A stretch of 64,000 nt of DNA from Ancylobacter dichloromethanicus (GTDB lineage Bacteria > Pseudomonadota > Alphaproteobacteria > Rhizobiales > Xanthobacteraceae), in contig NZ_JAHBGC010000007.1 in the NCBI RefSeq assembly GCF_018390645.1, positions 46,196 through 110,195 of the forward strand, given 5' to 3'. The translations under genes and the position numbers were made by a program. Of this stretch, positions 43,069 to 51,199 are shown one piece after another. The notes beneath the pieces were generated by a model. It saw only the letters and a list, made by a program, of their open reading frames with translations. It was not told the DNA's origin and made no database searches. Every line of letters starts with the position of its first letter. Positions within the stretch are counted from its first letter, which is position 1.

Positions 43069-45256
43069 AGCGTCCCTCCGCCTTGAGGACCTCGGGCGAC
43101 AGGCCGAGCGGCTCCAGCATTCGCGTCATCGCCTCGGCCACCCCGGCCGCCATCTGCCGCCCGCCGCAGACCATGACGCGCGCACCTTTCCGGATGGCGC
43201 GGACGACTTCGAGCTGGTCGGCGACAAGCGCGTCCTGGACATAGTGCGGCCGGGCTCCGCGGGAGACCGCCGTGGACAGATGGCGGAGCCGGCCCCCGGC
43301 CGCCCAGCCTTGCAGCTCCTCGCGATAGAGGAAGTCGCTGTCGGGATGCCGCATGCCGAAGAACAGGTGGATCGGGCGGCGCGATCCGTTGGCGCGGATG
43401 AAGCCGGCGAGCGGCCCGATGCCGGTGCCGGCGCCGATCAGGATCAGGGGCGTGCGGTCGCGGGCCGCGTGGAAGCCGGGATTGCGGCGGATGAAGGCGG
43501 CGACCGTCCCGCCGGGCTCGAGCGTCGTGAGCGCGCTCGAGCAGATGCCGCCGACATGCCGGCGCACCACGATCTCCACGAAGCCGTCCCGGCGGCCCGA
43601 GGCGAGTGAATAGAAGCGAAGTATGGGCGATCCCTCCGGCACGATGCCGAGCAGGTCCCCAGCCTCGAAGCGGGCAAATCCCTGTCCCGTCAGGCGCTGC
43701 CACACGGAAAGGCGCGGGAGCGCGAAGCGCAGGATCGCGGTCGGGGCCTGGACGTCGTGGCCATAGTCGCGGCGCGACACGAGCGTGAGCGCGCTTGTCT
43801 CGGGCCGGACGGGCTGGTGGTCGAGCTCCAGCGCGGTGCCGAGCGCCTCGCCCAGCGCACGGCCCCAGCGCGCGAATTCCTGCGGCGACTGGCGGTCCAC
43901 CGTCTCGAAAGGCAGCAGAAGCCGCCAGCCCTTGCTTTCCGCCGCGGCGGCGACCGATCGGGCATAGGCGCAGAAGGCCGGAAAGCTCCGGTCGCCGAAG
44001 CCCAACACCGCCAGCGGCGCGTCCGGCACGGCGGACAGCCGGGCGAGGCGGTCGAGGAATCCTTTCGCCGAAGCGGGGGCGCCGCCGTCGCCATAGGTCG
44101 CGGCAAGCACAAGGTAGCGCCGCGCGCCGGAAAAGCGGGCGGGGTCGAACCCCGACATCGGCGCAGCATGGACGCGCTGCCCGGCGCGGGTCAGCGCCGC
44201 GTGCAACGTCGCGGCAAATCCCCAGCTGCTGCCGCCTTCGCTGCCGACGAGGATGATCGTCTCCGCGCGGCCCGGCGCGGCGTTGCCGCGGATCCTGGGA
44301 CGACGGGCGCGGCCCGCCAGCCAGATGAAGAGCCCGGTGGCGCCCATCGCTGGGACGGCGAGCGCCGTGAGCCCGAGCAACAGGCCGAGAAGCGAGGCCC
44401 CCTGTCCGGTGTGGAGCATGTAGACGGTCTCCGAGACCCGCTCCCAGCCGCTCAGCCCCGACCAGCCGAGCGTCGCCCCCGTGCCCTGGTCGATACAGCC
44501 GACCCCGTCGTCGGTCTTGAGGGTGAAGACGTCGGTGGCATCTTCGGGATAGGGGAAGCTCAGCTCGCGCAGGGCCGAGACGGGTGTCGCGGTGAGCAGC
44601 GGCATGGATGCCAGCAGGGCGCCGGCCCTCCCGCTCACCGCGGAGGGCAGCTCCGGAGGGGCTCCCTGGTCGGGAAGGAAGCCGAAGGTCGAAGCCGTCA
44701 TCCAGAGAGCCGTCGCCGACGACAGCAAGAGACCGAGCACGGCGCCGCGCGCAAGCTCGACATGCACGCGCGCCGCCAGAGGCCCGCGCAGCGGCGCCAA
44801 CCAGCGTCGCCATCCGCCCACGCGCCGCGCGACCAGCAAGAAGCCGGAGACGGCGAGGACAAGCATCGCCACCGCTCCCGCCGCCATGAGGAGGCGGCCG
44901 GAATCATCCAGGAACAGCGAGCGGTGCAGATTGGTGAGCCAGCGCTCGAACGGGTTGGGATCGGCCGAGGCGACGCCGGTGCCGGTCGCCGGGTCGATGA
45001 CTGCGGAACCCGGCGCGCCGCCGTCGAACCAATAGGCGGTGATACGCCCGGAGGGCGAGCGCTTGATTTGCTCGACCCCCGGATAAGCGGACTGGATCCG
45101 CGTGGCGAGGTCGGCCACGCTCATGTCCTCATCCGCCTGCGGCGCGGCGAGCCGTTCCGCCGCCGGGAAGACGGACAGCGCCGCGCCGCTGACGGCAAGG
45201 AGCGTCACCAGGGCCAGGGCCAGCAGGCCCGGCCAGCGATGGAGGGCGCGGATCAT
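43049..45256 (-). CDS. PepSY-associated membrane flavodoxin/sulfite-reductase-type oxidoreductase
   Basis: A 735-residue protein. Residues 1-330 are a PepSY-TM unit with about four helices (LALALVTLLAVSGAALSVFP; MAAGAVAMLVLAVSGFLLV) and a periplasmic loop. Residues 335-480 are a flavodoxin domain (IILVGSEGGSSWGFA, YLVLAATYGDG). The rest is FAD- and NADPH-binding (FYSLASGRRDGFVEI, LILIGAGTGIGPLAGFI, MVCGGRQMAAGV). It should carry electrons from cytosolic NADPH through FAD and FMN to the membrane and the periplasm. It lies 9 bp after DUF2271 and overlaps apbE. Confidence 0.88.
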   Translation of the reverse strand: MIRALHRWPGLLALALVTLLAVSGAALSVFPAAERLAAPQADEDMSVADLATRIQSAYPGVEQIKRSPSGRITAYWFDGGAPGSAVIDPATGTGVASADPNPFERWLTNLHRSLFLDDSGRLLMAAGAVAMLVLAVSGFLLVARRVGGWRRWLAPLRGPLAARVHVELARGAVLGLLLSSATALWMTASTFGFLPDQGAPPELPSAVSGRAGALLASMPLLTATPVSALRELSFPYPEDATDVFTLKTDDGVGCIDQGTGATLGWSGLSGWERVSETVYMLHTGQGASLLGLLLGLTALAVPAMGATGLFIWLAGRARRPRIRGNAAPGRAETIILVGSEGGSSWGFAATLHAALTRAGQRVHAAPMSGFDPARFSGARRYLVLAATYGDGGAPASAKGFLDRLARLSAVPDAPLAVLGFGDRSFPAFCAYARSVAAAAESKGWRLLLPFETVDRQSPQEFARWGRALGEALGTALELDHQPVRPETSALTLVSRRDYGHDVQAPTAILRFALPRLSVWQRLTGQGFARFEAGDLLGIVPEGSPILRFYSLASGRRDGFVEIVVRRHVGGICSSALTTLEPGGTVAAFIRRNPGFHAARDRTPLILIGAGTGIGPLAGFIRANGSRRPIHLFFGMRHPDSDFLYREELQGWAAGGRLRHLSTAVSRGARPHYVQDALVADQLEVVRAIRKGARVMVCGGRQMAAGVAEAMTRMLEPLGLSPEVLKAEGRYVEDVY

Positions 45257-45265
45257 GCTCGCCCC

Positions 45266-45739
45266 CTACATGCCGTAGCTGAAATTCGCGATGTAGCGAC
45301 GGCCCTGGACGGGCTGTCCCGCTCCCTTCGCGGTCAGCGGCACGGCGACCTCGTTGGGGCTGTCGCGCATGTCCTCGGCCGCCGCATCGACATGCAGCGT
45401 GTAGCCTGCGTCGAAGAGCGCGTCGGCGAGGTCGAGGGTGATCGCCAGCCGGCGGCCCGCCCCGACGCTCGCCCCGGTGATGCCGTTGATCTCGGCGGTG
45501 TTGCCGCCGGTCGCGCGGTACCAGTCGGACAGGTGCTCGTAATATTTGGACTTGGTGCCCGCCATCCACAGGCTGCCGGCATAGGCCCCCTTCGGGTCGA
45601 TGACATAGATGGCGAGGTAGGCGCCGTTGCCGCCATAGTTCTTCAGCGTCGTGGTCAGGGTCACCGGCTGCGCCATGGCGATGCCGGGAAGCGTGAGCGC
45701 CGTGGTCAGCGCCAAGGCAGCGAGGATGGCTCTCATCAT
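45266..45739 (-). CDS. Periplasmic DUF2271 protein, predicted flavinylated
   Basis: A 157-residue secreted protein with a signal peptide (LAALALTTALTLPGIAMA) and the DUF2271 fold (YLAIYVIDPKGAYAGSLWMAGTKSKYYEHLSDWYRA). Residues 85-91, NGITGAS, resemble the ApbE target pattern Dxx[ST]GA[ST], so Ser91 may carry covalent FMN; Asn stands in the usual Asp position. The two genes following it are a PepSY reductase and apbE, as seen in known extracytosolic flavin systems. It would be the periplasmic electron carrier. Confidence 0.82.
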   Translation of the reverse strand: MMRAILAALALTTALTLPGIAMAQPVTLTTTLKNYGGNGAYLAIYVIDPKGAYAGSLWMAGTKSKYYEHLSDWYRATGGNTAEINGITGASVGAGRRLAITLDLADALFDAGYTLHVDAAAEDMRDSPNEVAVPLTAKGAGQPVQGRRYIANFSYGM

Positions 45740-45779
45740 CGTACTGTTCTCTGGGTCTAGCGTGGATGGGGCGGTGGGC

Positions 45780-46115
45780 TCAGTTCACCTGCGCCTTGGG
45801 CGCCGCGCCGTTGCCGAAGAGGCCGTTGTTCGGGGGAGCGACGCTTCCTGCCGGAACCGGTGCGGAGACGCTGCCGCCGCGGGCATCGTCGTCGTCATCG
45901 TCTTCGTCGTCATCGCCTCCGCGCTGGCGTCCACGATCGTGGTCGTCATCGTCATCATCGCTGACCAGCATCGCGCCAACATCTCGGCCGGCATCCAGGA
46001 CGGCGTCACGCAGGCCTCCGAAGCGACCGGTGTCGTGCATCGCGCTCCATGCGGGAATGCCGATCCCGGCGGTCAGGGCGGTCGACGCGAACAGGATGGC
46101 AAAGGTCTTTTTCAT
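45780..46115 (-). CDS. Secreted Asp-rich small protein
   Basis: A 111-residue protein with a signal peptide (AILFASTALTAGIGIPAWSA) and two acidic clusters (SDDDDDDHD at about 52-60 and GGDDDEDDDDDDARGG at about 67-82), separated by RGRQRG. The end is Pro/Gly/Asn-rich. I know no family. The acidic runs could bind Fe, Ca or other hard cations at low affinity. It precedes DUF2271 by 40 bp in the operon, so a metal-buffer role near the electron carrier is possible but not shown. Confidence 0.7.
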   Translation of the reverse strand: MKKTFAILFASTALTAGIGIPAWSAMHDTGRFGGLRDAVLDAGRDVGAMLVSDDDDDDHDRGRQRGGDDDEDDDDDDARGGSVSAPVPAGSVAPPNNGLFGNGAAPKAQVN

Positions 46116-46219
46116 GGCAGGGTCTCCTTTTTCTCTGCTGGAGCCGTTCTGGGCACCCCGCCTGATCCCCTCCTGAAGGGAACGGATTTTCTGCTTCAGC
46201 TTGCCGTCAGGAATCGAAA

Positions 46220-46242
46220 GGCCCCGCCGAAACGACGGGGCC
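46220..46242 (-). terminator. Hairpin after the PepSY-peptide gene
   Basis: GGCCCCG and CGGGGCC pair around 9 bases, followed on the minus strand by TTTCG. It lies between the PepSY gene stop (46318) and the Asp-rich gene start, so it may partly separate the first gene from the operon. Confidence 0.5.
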
Positions 46243-46317
46243 GGGTTGGCTCTCGGTTGTAGGATCGCCAGCCTTCAGACGACGTCCGGAGATCCGGGCC
46301 GGACGGTGGCAGAGCTA

Positions 46318-46632
46318 TCAATCGCCGCGGCGGCCTTCTACGTCGTGGCGCCGGTGGCCCGTGCCATCCTTGCGTTCGATGTCGAGGACGTCGAGGGTCG
46401 ATGGATGGACGGTCACCTCGATCCGCTGGCCTTCGGCGTCTGTGCCGTCGATCTCGTAGCAGCCGTCGTCGATTTTGATCCGGCGCACCGTCCAGCCGTT
46501 CCGGGCCGCGAGGGCGGAAACGGCCTCCTTCGGCTTCCAGTCCGCCATCGGCACAAAGCATTCGTCGTCGGCGAGCGCCTGCCCTATAGGGAGGACCGCG
46601 ACACATGCGAGAATTGTCAGAGCGAGCCGCAT
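46318..46632 (-). CDS. Secreted PepSY-domain peptide
   Basis: A 104-residue protein with a signal peptide (ALTILACVAVLPIGQALA) and one PepSY domain (WKPKEAVSALAARNGWTVRRIKIDDGCYEIDGTDAEGQRIEVTVHPSTLDVLDIERKD). Two Cys, one near the mature start (DDECFV) and one in DDGCYEI, probably form a disulfide. Such peptides are often encoded beside two-component systems and PepSY reductases. It is divergent from the response regulator gene, 143 bp apart, and could be the sensed or regulated partner. Confidence 0.8.
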   Translation of the reverse strand: MRLALTILACVAVLPIGQALADDECFVPMADWKPKEAVSALAARNGWTVRRIKIDDGCYEIDGTDAEGQRIEVTVHPSTLDVLDIERKDGTGHRRHDVEGRRGD

Positions 46633-46775
46633 GGGCCGAGACTCCCTTCCATCTTGATCTGCGACAAGCCTCAAGGATCAAGCTGACGGCATCCTGAAGC
46701 TCGCGCGCGATCCGCTTCAGCGCGGCGTCAGGAAGGACCGTCAGGAAAGGCAGGAGCCGTAGAAGGCGAACAACG

Positions 46776-47435
46776 ATGAGAATCCTGCTGATAGAGGACG
46801 ACGGCGTGCTGGGCGCAGCCGTGCGCGACCAGATCGCCGGCGATGGTCACTCTGTCGACTGGGTCATGCGGATCGACGCAGCCCGCGATGCCATGGCGAG
46901 CGCAGCGTATGACCTGATCCTGCTCGACCTGATGCTCCCCGACGGCAGGGGGATCGTGTTCCTTCGCGCCCTGCGGGCCGCGGGGAATGTCACGCCCGTG
47001 ATCATCCTGACCGCGCTCGACCAGGTGTCGGACCGGATCGAAGGCCTGACCGCCGGGGCGGATGACTACCTGGTCAAGCCGTTCGACCTCGACGAGCTGT
47101 CGGCGCGCATCGGCTCGGTCGCCCGCCGCTATTCCGGAAACCCCAACCCGATCATCCGGCATCATGCGCTCGACATAGACATCGCCCGCCGGAGCGTGCG
47201 CCGGGACGGCAGGCCCGTGCAGCTTACGGCCCGTGAATGGGCGCTGCTCGAAGCGTTCCTGGCGCGGCCGGGCCAGGTGCTTTCCAGGGCGCAGCTCGAG
47301 GAAAAGCTCTACGATTTCGATGCCGAGGTGGAGAGCAACACGATCGAGGTCCATGTCAGCCGGCTGCGCAAGAAGCTCGGCCCCGACCTCATCGAGACCG
47401 AACGGGGCCTCGGCTACCGGCTGGCCGCGGCATGA
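46776..47435 (+). CDS. OmpR-family response regulator (QseB/PmrA-like)
   Basis: A 219-residue regulator with receiver residues in ILLIEDDGVLG, LILLDLMLPDGRG (phosphoacceptor Asp about 51) and DDYLVKPFDLDEL. The winged helix is at about 125-215 (VQLTAREWALLEAFLARPGQVLSRAQLEEKLYDF, VSRLRKKLGPDLIETERGLGYRL). It overlaps its kinase gene by 4 bases (ATGA). It is divergent from the PepSY/ApbE/metal operon and probably activates it. Confidence 0.92.
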   Translation: MRILLIEDDGVLGAAVRDQIAGDGHSVDWVMRIDAARDAMASAAYDLILLDLMLPDGRGIVFLRALRAAGNVTPVIILTALDQVSDRIEGLTAGADDYLVKPFDLDELSARIGSVARRYSGNPNPIIRHHALDIDIARRSVRRDGRPVQLTAREWALLEAFLARPGQVLSRAQLEEKLYDFDAEVESNTIEVHVSRLRKKLGPDLIETERGLGYRLAAA

Positions 47436-48790
47436 GGCGTCCTCGAAGCCTGCAGGGCCGGCTCCTGCTTTCACTCGGGACGGTGCTGCTCGTGATCTGG
47501 GTCGGCGCGGCATGGACGACCGCCGTCCTGCTGCGCCATGAAATCGGGGAGGTCTTCGATTCATCCCTGCAGGAGACGGCGCAACGCTTGCTTCCCCTCG
47601 CCGTCATGGACATCGTCGGCCGTGAGGAGGGGGATGCCGCCAGCCAGCGGCTTGGCGCGATCCACGGCCATGACGAGCTCTTCACCTATGTGGTTCGTGA
47701 CGACAAGGGCAAGGTCCTGCTCCAGTCCCATGCCGCCGACCTGTCCGTCTTCCCGCCTTACAGCGGCTCCGGATTCGGCCGGACCGCGACGCACCGCCTG
47801 TATAGCGAGGAAGCCCTGCAGGGAACGGTCCGTATCACCGTGGCGGAGCCGCTCGCCCATGAGGCCGGGGTCGCGCGGGAAGTCCAGATCGGCCTCGGCC
47901 TGCCGATCCTCCTGGTCATCCCGGCCGCCTTCGTCGCCGTCATGCTCGCGGTGCGCCGGAGCACGAGGCCGCTGCGGGCGTTCCGGGAACGGCTGGAGAC
48001 CCGCAGCGAGAAGGATCTGGGGCATGTCGCCTCCGACGACCTGCCCAGCGAGGTCGCCCCGCTCGCTGTCACCCTGAATGCGCTGCTCGAAAGGCTCAGG
48101 GCGGCCTTCGAGGCGGAACGCAGCCTCGCCGCCAATACCGCCCATGAACTCAGGAACCCGCTCGCCGGGGCGATCGCCCAGGCCCAGCGCCTCCAGAAGG
48201 AGACCGCGGATCCTCATGCCGCCCAGCGGGGAGCCGACATTGAGGCGACGCTCAAGCGGCTGACGGCGCGCGCCGAGCGCCTCATGCAGCTTGCCCGGGC
48301 GGAAGGCGGCCAGCTTCGGCTGGATCGGATGTCAGACTTGCGCGCGGCCTTGCGCGTCGTGATCGACGACATGCACAGGGGCATGACGCGGGACAGGGTG
48401 TCCCTGCGCGTACCGGAAACGCCGGTAATGTCCGACATCGATCCCGACGTCATCGGAATCATATGCCGCAATCTCGTCGAGAACGCTCTCAGCTATGGCG
48501 GGGCGCCGTCGTCCGTCGAGGTGACCCTTGCCCCCGACGGGCTGCTGACCGTGTCGAACGAGGGGCCCGTTGTCCCGCCCGAGATGCTGGCGAAGCTGGC
48601 CGGCCGTTTCGAGCGGGCCGGAACCTCGGCCCGCGGCAGCGGGATCGGCTTGTCGATCGTGTCGACGATTGCCGAGCGCATAGGCAGCCCGCTCACGCTT
48701 CGCTCGCCGCGGCCCGGCATGCCGTCGGGTTTCGAAGCCGGGATCAGATTCTCGATTGGGAGGGATATCGATACACCCGAATCGTCCTGA
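47432..48790 (+). CDS. Sensor histidine kinase (QseC/PmrB-like)
   Basis: A 452-residue kinase. It has two membrane helices (LLLSLGTVLLVIWVGAAWTTAVLL; IGLGLPILLVIPAAFVAVMLAV) bounding a periplasmic sensor of about 130 residues (FTYVVRDDKGKVLLQS). A HAMP linker, H-box SLAANTAHELRNPLAGAIAQAQRLQ and N box ICRNLVENALSYG follow, then a G2-like GSGIGLSIV. The G1 box is weak (VSNEGPVVPPEM), with Asn-Glu in place of Asp-x-Gly. No metal-binding cluster is evident in the sensor. It is coupled to the response regulator upstream. Confidence 0.9.
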   Translation: MRRPRSLQGRLLLSLGTVLLVIWVGAAWTTAVLLRHEIGEVFDSSLQETAQRLLPLAVMDIVGREEGDAASQRLGAIHGHDELFTYVVRDDKGKVLLQSHAADLSVFPPYSGSGFGRTATHRLYSEEALQGTVRITVAEPLAHEAGVAREVQIGLGLPILLVIPAAFVAVMLAVRRSTRPLRAFRERLETRSEKDLGHVASDDLPSEVAPLAVTLNALLERLRAAFEAERSLAANTAHELRNPLAGAIAQAQRLQKETADPHAAQRGADIEATLKRLTARAERLMQLARAEGGQLRLDRMSDLRAALRVVIDDMHRGMTRDRVSLRVPETPVMSDIDPDVIGIICRNLVENALSYGGAPSSVEVTLAPDGLLTVSNEGPVVPPEMLAKLAGRFERAGTSARGSGIGLSIVSTIAERIGSPLTLRSPRPGMPSGFEAGIRFSIGRDIDTPESS

Positions 48791-48991
48791 ACGCGGCTCG
48801 AACCCCTCGAGTCTCGGCTTCGCGGCGTTGGAGCATTGTTGGACTAGCCACTGCCATAGTACCCAACCTCCGCAAGGCGCATACGCGACGAAAATGTTGG
48901 CCGGCGCCCGGCTTCTGTCGATGCGTTATGGCATGTGGTACTGGACATCCCTAGCCGGTGCGGCCTCGAAGTTCGCCAGCGCAATGGGAAG
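48791..48991. other. Region between kinase and degenerate genes, nothing recognised
   Basis: About 200 bases after the kinase stop with no supported gene; short open frames show no family features. Confidence 0.3.
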
Positions 48992-49245
48992 TCACCTCAG
49001 AAAGTACGATCGATGACCGTACTTAGCGCCGCCTATCAATCCAGCGGCGACGCCGATCACGACTATCTCCACCACGGTGCCCAGAGCCGCTCCTGGCAAT
49101 GCGCGCTCGCCCGGCGCAAAGTACGATCAGCAAAGCGAGTGTTACAACCGCCGGGACGATCCACGCCTCTGGGACCGGCACCAAGATGAATGGCAGGATC
49201 GGAATCACCGCGGCCAAGCGGGGCAAGCCGATCGCCGCATTGGCG
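48992..49245 (-). pseudogene. C-terminal remnant of a VIT/CCC1-type transporter
   Basis: On the minus strand one frame reads AAVIPILPFILVPVPEAWIV then PAVVTLALLIVLCAG, and a +1 shift near 49092 continues it as GAALGTVVEIVVIGVAAGL and then IGGAKYG up to TGA 48992. Joined, these match the last three helices of VIT/CCC1 proteins (a PILPF loop followed by a short helix pair). The N-terminal two thirds are missing. One indel and an adjacent transposase fragment mark it as dead. The match is from memory of the family, not a search. Confidence 0.5.
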
Positions 49246-49400
49246 ACCGCTCGAAAGCTAGCGGAGATCATCCGGTACATGCCGACGAAAGGCGAGGACT
49301 ACATCTGGGTGCGACCGGCGCTGCGCGCCCGCAAGTTCGCAGTATCGAAATTCAAGGCGGGCTTACCGCACGAGCACGCCAGCGTGGTGCGGCCTACGAT
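49195..49400 (+). pseudogene. IS110-like transposase 3' fragment
   Basis: The plus strand reads RIGITAAKRGKPIAALATARKL, AEIIRYMPTKGEDYIW and VRPALRARKFAVSKFKAGLPHE, which resembles the C-terminal end of IS110/IS1111 transposases (ARKLA followed by a KGEDY or similar loop). The N-terminal RuvC-like and middle regions are absent. It begins at the end of the VIT remnant, so its insertion or a deletion may have removed the rest of that gene. Confidence 0.45.
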
Positions 49401-49419
49401 TAAAATATCACGGAAAAAC

Positions 49420-49760
49420 GGGTTCGCTGAGCGGGCGCGCGTCGCGAAGGCCGAAAATGCGTACGCCGATTTCACTGCACAATGGCGAACCAGGCCTCAC
49501 GCTAAGTCGCGTTCGGAAAAGAAAATGCCAGAGTGCAGACGAGTTTCCACAGATCGTTTTGATGCGACCCGCCAAAGAGCCTGGTCGGGTCCGCAGGATC
49601 TCCAATGGTAGGTGGACTTATCAAACGCCAGAGCCGCACAGGCTCGGCGGACCGACGCCTGCCACTGACTGTACATCCTGCCGACGAGCTTGCGCTTCCG
49701 AACAGGCCGCAGATTTTTCGGCGGACAATATCCTTCAGCATTCCCGGTCATGGGATAGGT
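49420..49760 (-). pseudogene. Decayed IS3-family transposase fragment
   Basis: On the minus strand MLKDIVRRKI resembles the end of an OrfA (MLQDVIRRKW in relatives). In the next frame VRKRKLVGRMYSQWQASVRR and ACAALAFDKSTYHWRS resemble the start of OrfB (ALVDKVRTTWRVSIRRAC, YTYKSRR). A third frame, GRIKTICGNSSALWHF, carries the following ICETRVRYG-like part. At least two frameshifts break it. The catalytic DDE region is gone. Confidence 0.5.
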
Positions 49761-49886
49761 CGGCAACTGGCTTTCTCATATTCGTGTTCTCGTCCTTAAC
49801 TTGCTTCAGCCAACGAATTTCAAGCGAGGCTAGTTCTTCCAGCAAAAGCAGAGAACCTACTCCAGCAGGCTATACATACCGAACGT
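49761..49886. other. Intergenic, no gene seen
   Basis: Between the IS remnant and the DUF411 gene stop no gene or clear terminator is visible. Confidence 0.3.
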
Positions 49887-50360
49887 CTATTGCTCTATTT
49901 GTAACGAACCTCGAAAGCGCATGAAAACGCTAGTATATGCTACCTTAAAAGCGATAACGTCGTAAAGTTCAGGTGACATTCCTGCCACTTCCATGCCCGG
50001 CGATCCTATCGGCATACCGGGTACTGCCAGGCCACGTATCACCGGACGGACGGTGAGGAGGTGGGCTATCGCCGAAGGCGGAATATGACCTTCGAGGAGG
50101 TAGCTATCGACCTGCGCGGTGTGGCAGGACCAGAGAGCTGATGGCACGCCCATCCGGTTTTTCAATGCATTGATGCGGGGTTCTTCGATAACCTTTGTTG
50201 GGAAGCCGGCCTCGGCGATGTGGTCTGCCCACGCGCCGCAACATCCGCAGGACGGATCCTTGTACACGGTAACCAAGGGGCGATTTTCCGCCCACGCGAC
50301 GCCTGGAGCGAGGCATGCGGCGCCTGTGAGCAAGGTGAAGCGTCTGCGGTCGATGTTCAT
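49887..50360 (-). CDS. DUF411 periplasmic metal-binding protein
   Basis: A 157-residue protein with a Tat-like signal (DRRRFTLLTGAACLAPGVAWA) and the DUF411 core VTVYKDPSCGCCGAWADHIAEAGF, where the CGCC cluster and later Cys (LWSCHTAQVD) bind copper. It ends VPGMPIGSPGMEVAGMSPELYDVIAF, then a tail that differs from the usual family end, so the last 20 residues may be altered by a nearby rearrangement. It closes the leftward copper operon, 53 bp after CusF. Confidence 0.85.
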   Translation of the reverse strand: MNIDRRRFTLLTGAACLAPGVAWAENRPLVTVYKDPSCGCCGAWADHIAEAGFPTKVIEEPRINALKNRMGVPSALWSCHTAQVDSYLLEGHIPPSAIAHLLTVRPVIRGLAVPGMPIGSPGMEVAGMSPELYDVIAFKVAYTSVFMRFRGSLQIEQ

Positions 50361-50413
50361 TCGAGATCTCCATGTGATGGGATGCGCCGACGGCGCATCC
50401 CATATGAGGAACG

Positions 50414-50704
50414 TCACGTCGCCTTTTCGATCTTCGTCACGGTGATGCGTCCGTTCACCCGATCGGCCTCGAACTTGACCTTGTCGCCGACCTTGACCGC
50501 ATTCAGCATGCTCGGATCGGCAACGACGAACACCATCGTCATGCCCTCCATGTCGAGGTTCTTGATCGGTCCGTGCTTGAGGGTGATCTTGCCCTGCGCC
50601 TCGTTGATCTTGGTAACTTGACCATCCACCGGCACGGCCTGCGCCAGGGCTGCGGTCGAAAAGGCGGTTATCGCCAGTGCGGTAACAAAGCCACGCATCT
50701 GCAT
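50414..50704 (-). CDS. CusF-like periplasmic copper chaperone
   Basis: A 96-residue protein with a signal peptide (FVTALAITAFSTAALAQA) and the CusF/CusB-C barrel DGQVTKINEAQGKITLKHGPIKNLDMEGMTMVFVV. The Cu(I)/Ag(I) ligands are probably His in LKHGPI and the two Met in MEGMTM. It would hand copper to an efflux system; the RND partner is missing and only a decayed adaptor is seen at 55377-55790. ATG 50704 is chosen since it begins the signal peptide. Confidence 0.87.
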   Translation of the reverse strand: MQMRGFVTALAITAFSTAALAQAVPVDGQVTKINEAQGKITLKHGPIKNLDMEGMTMVFVVADPSMLNAVKVGDKVKFEADRVNGRITVTKIEKAT

Positions 50705-50718
50705 GCTCCTTCCCTGCC

Positions 50719-51186
50719 CTACTTCACGATGATGGTGCCGACCATCCCGGATTCCATATGTCCCGGAATGAGGCAGGCGAATTCGAACGTTCCCGCATTG
50801 GTGAAACGCCAAACGATGTCGCCATTCTGATTGGCGCTTAGGCGCTTCGAATTCGGGTCGTCGTGCTCCATGTCGGGGTTCTTCCTCATCTGCTCCGCAT
50901 GCGCGACGATCTCGTCATGCGTTCCCAGGACGAATTCGTGATCGCTCGCACCGTGGTTCTTCATGACGAAGCGGACCTGCTCGCCTTTGCGAACCTCGAT
51001 CCGGTTCGGCACGAACAGCATCTTGTCGTCCTGTTCCGTCATTGCGACCTGGACGATGCGCGCCGACTTCTTGGCGTCGCCCGGCACGCCGTATGGCTTG
51101 TTGTCGTGAGAATGTCCGGCGTCCGCCAAGGCGGACGTCGACAGGGAGAAGGCCGCGATTGCGGCGAGAACGATTTTCGTCTGCAT
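50719..51186 (-). CDS. Periplasmic cupredoxin-like protein
   Basis: A 155-residue protein with a signal peptide (VLAAIAAFSLSTSALA), a His-rich start (DAGHSHDNKP) and a cupredoxin fold: IEVRKGEQVRFVMKNHGASDHEFVLG, and FEFACLIPGHMESGMVGTIIV. Ligands Cys, His and Met in CLIPGHMESGM and the earlier His form a type 1 copper site. It lies 13 bp after the multicopper oxidase and may shuttle copper or electrons to it. Confidence 0.88.
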   Translation of the reverse strand: MQTKIVLAAIAAFSLSTSALADAGHSHDNKPYGVPGDAKKSARIVQVAMTEQDDKMLFVPNRIEVRKGEQVRFVMKNHGASDHEFVLGTHDEIVAHAEQMRKNPDMEHDDPNSKRLSANQNGDIVWRFTNAGTFEFACLIPGHMESGMVGTIIVK

Positions 51187-51199
51187 TCAGGTTTCCTTC

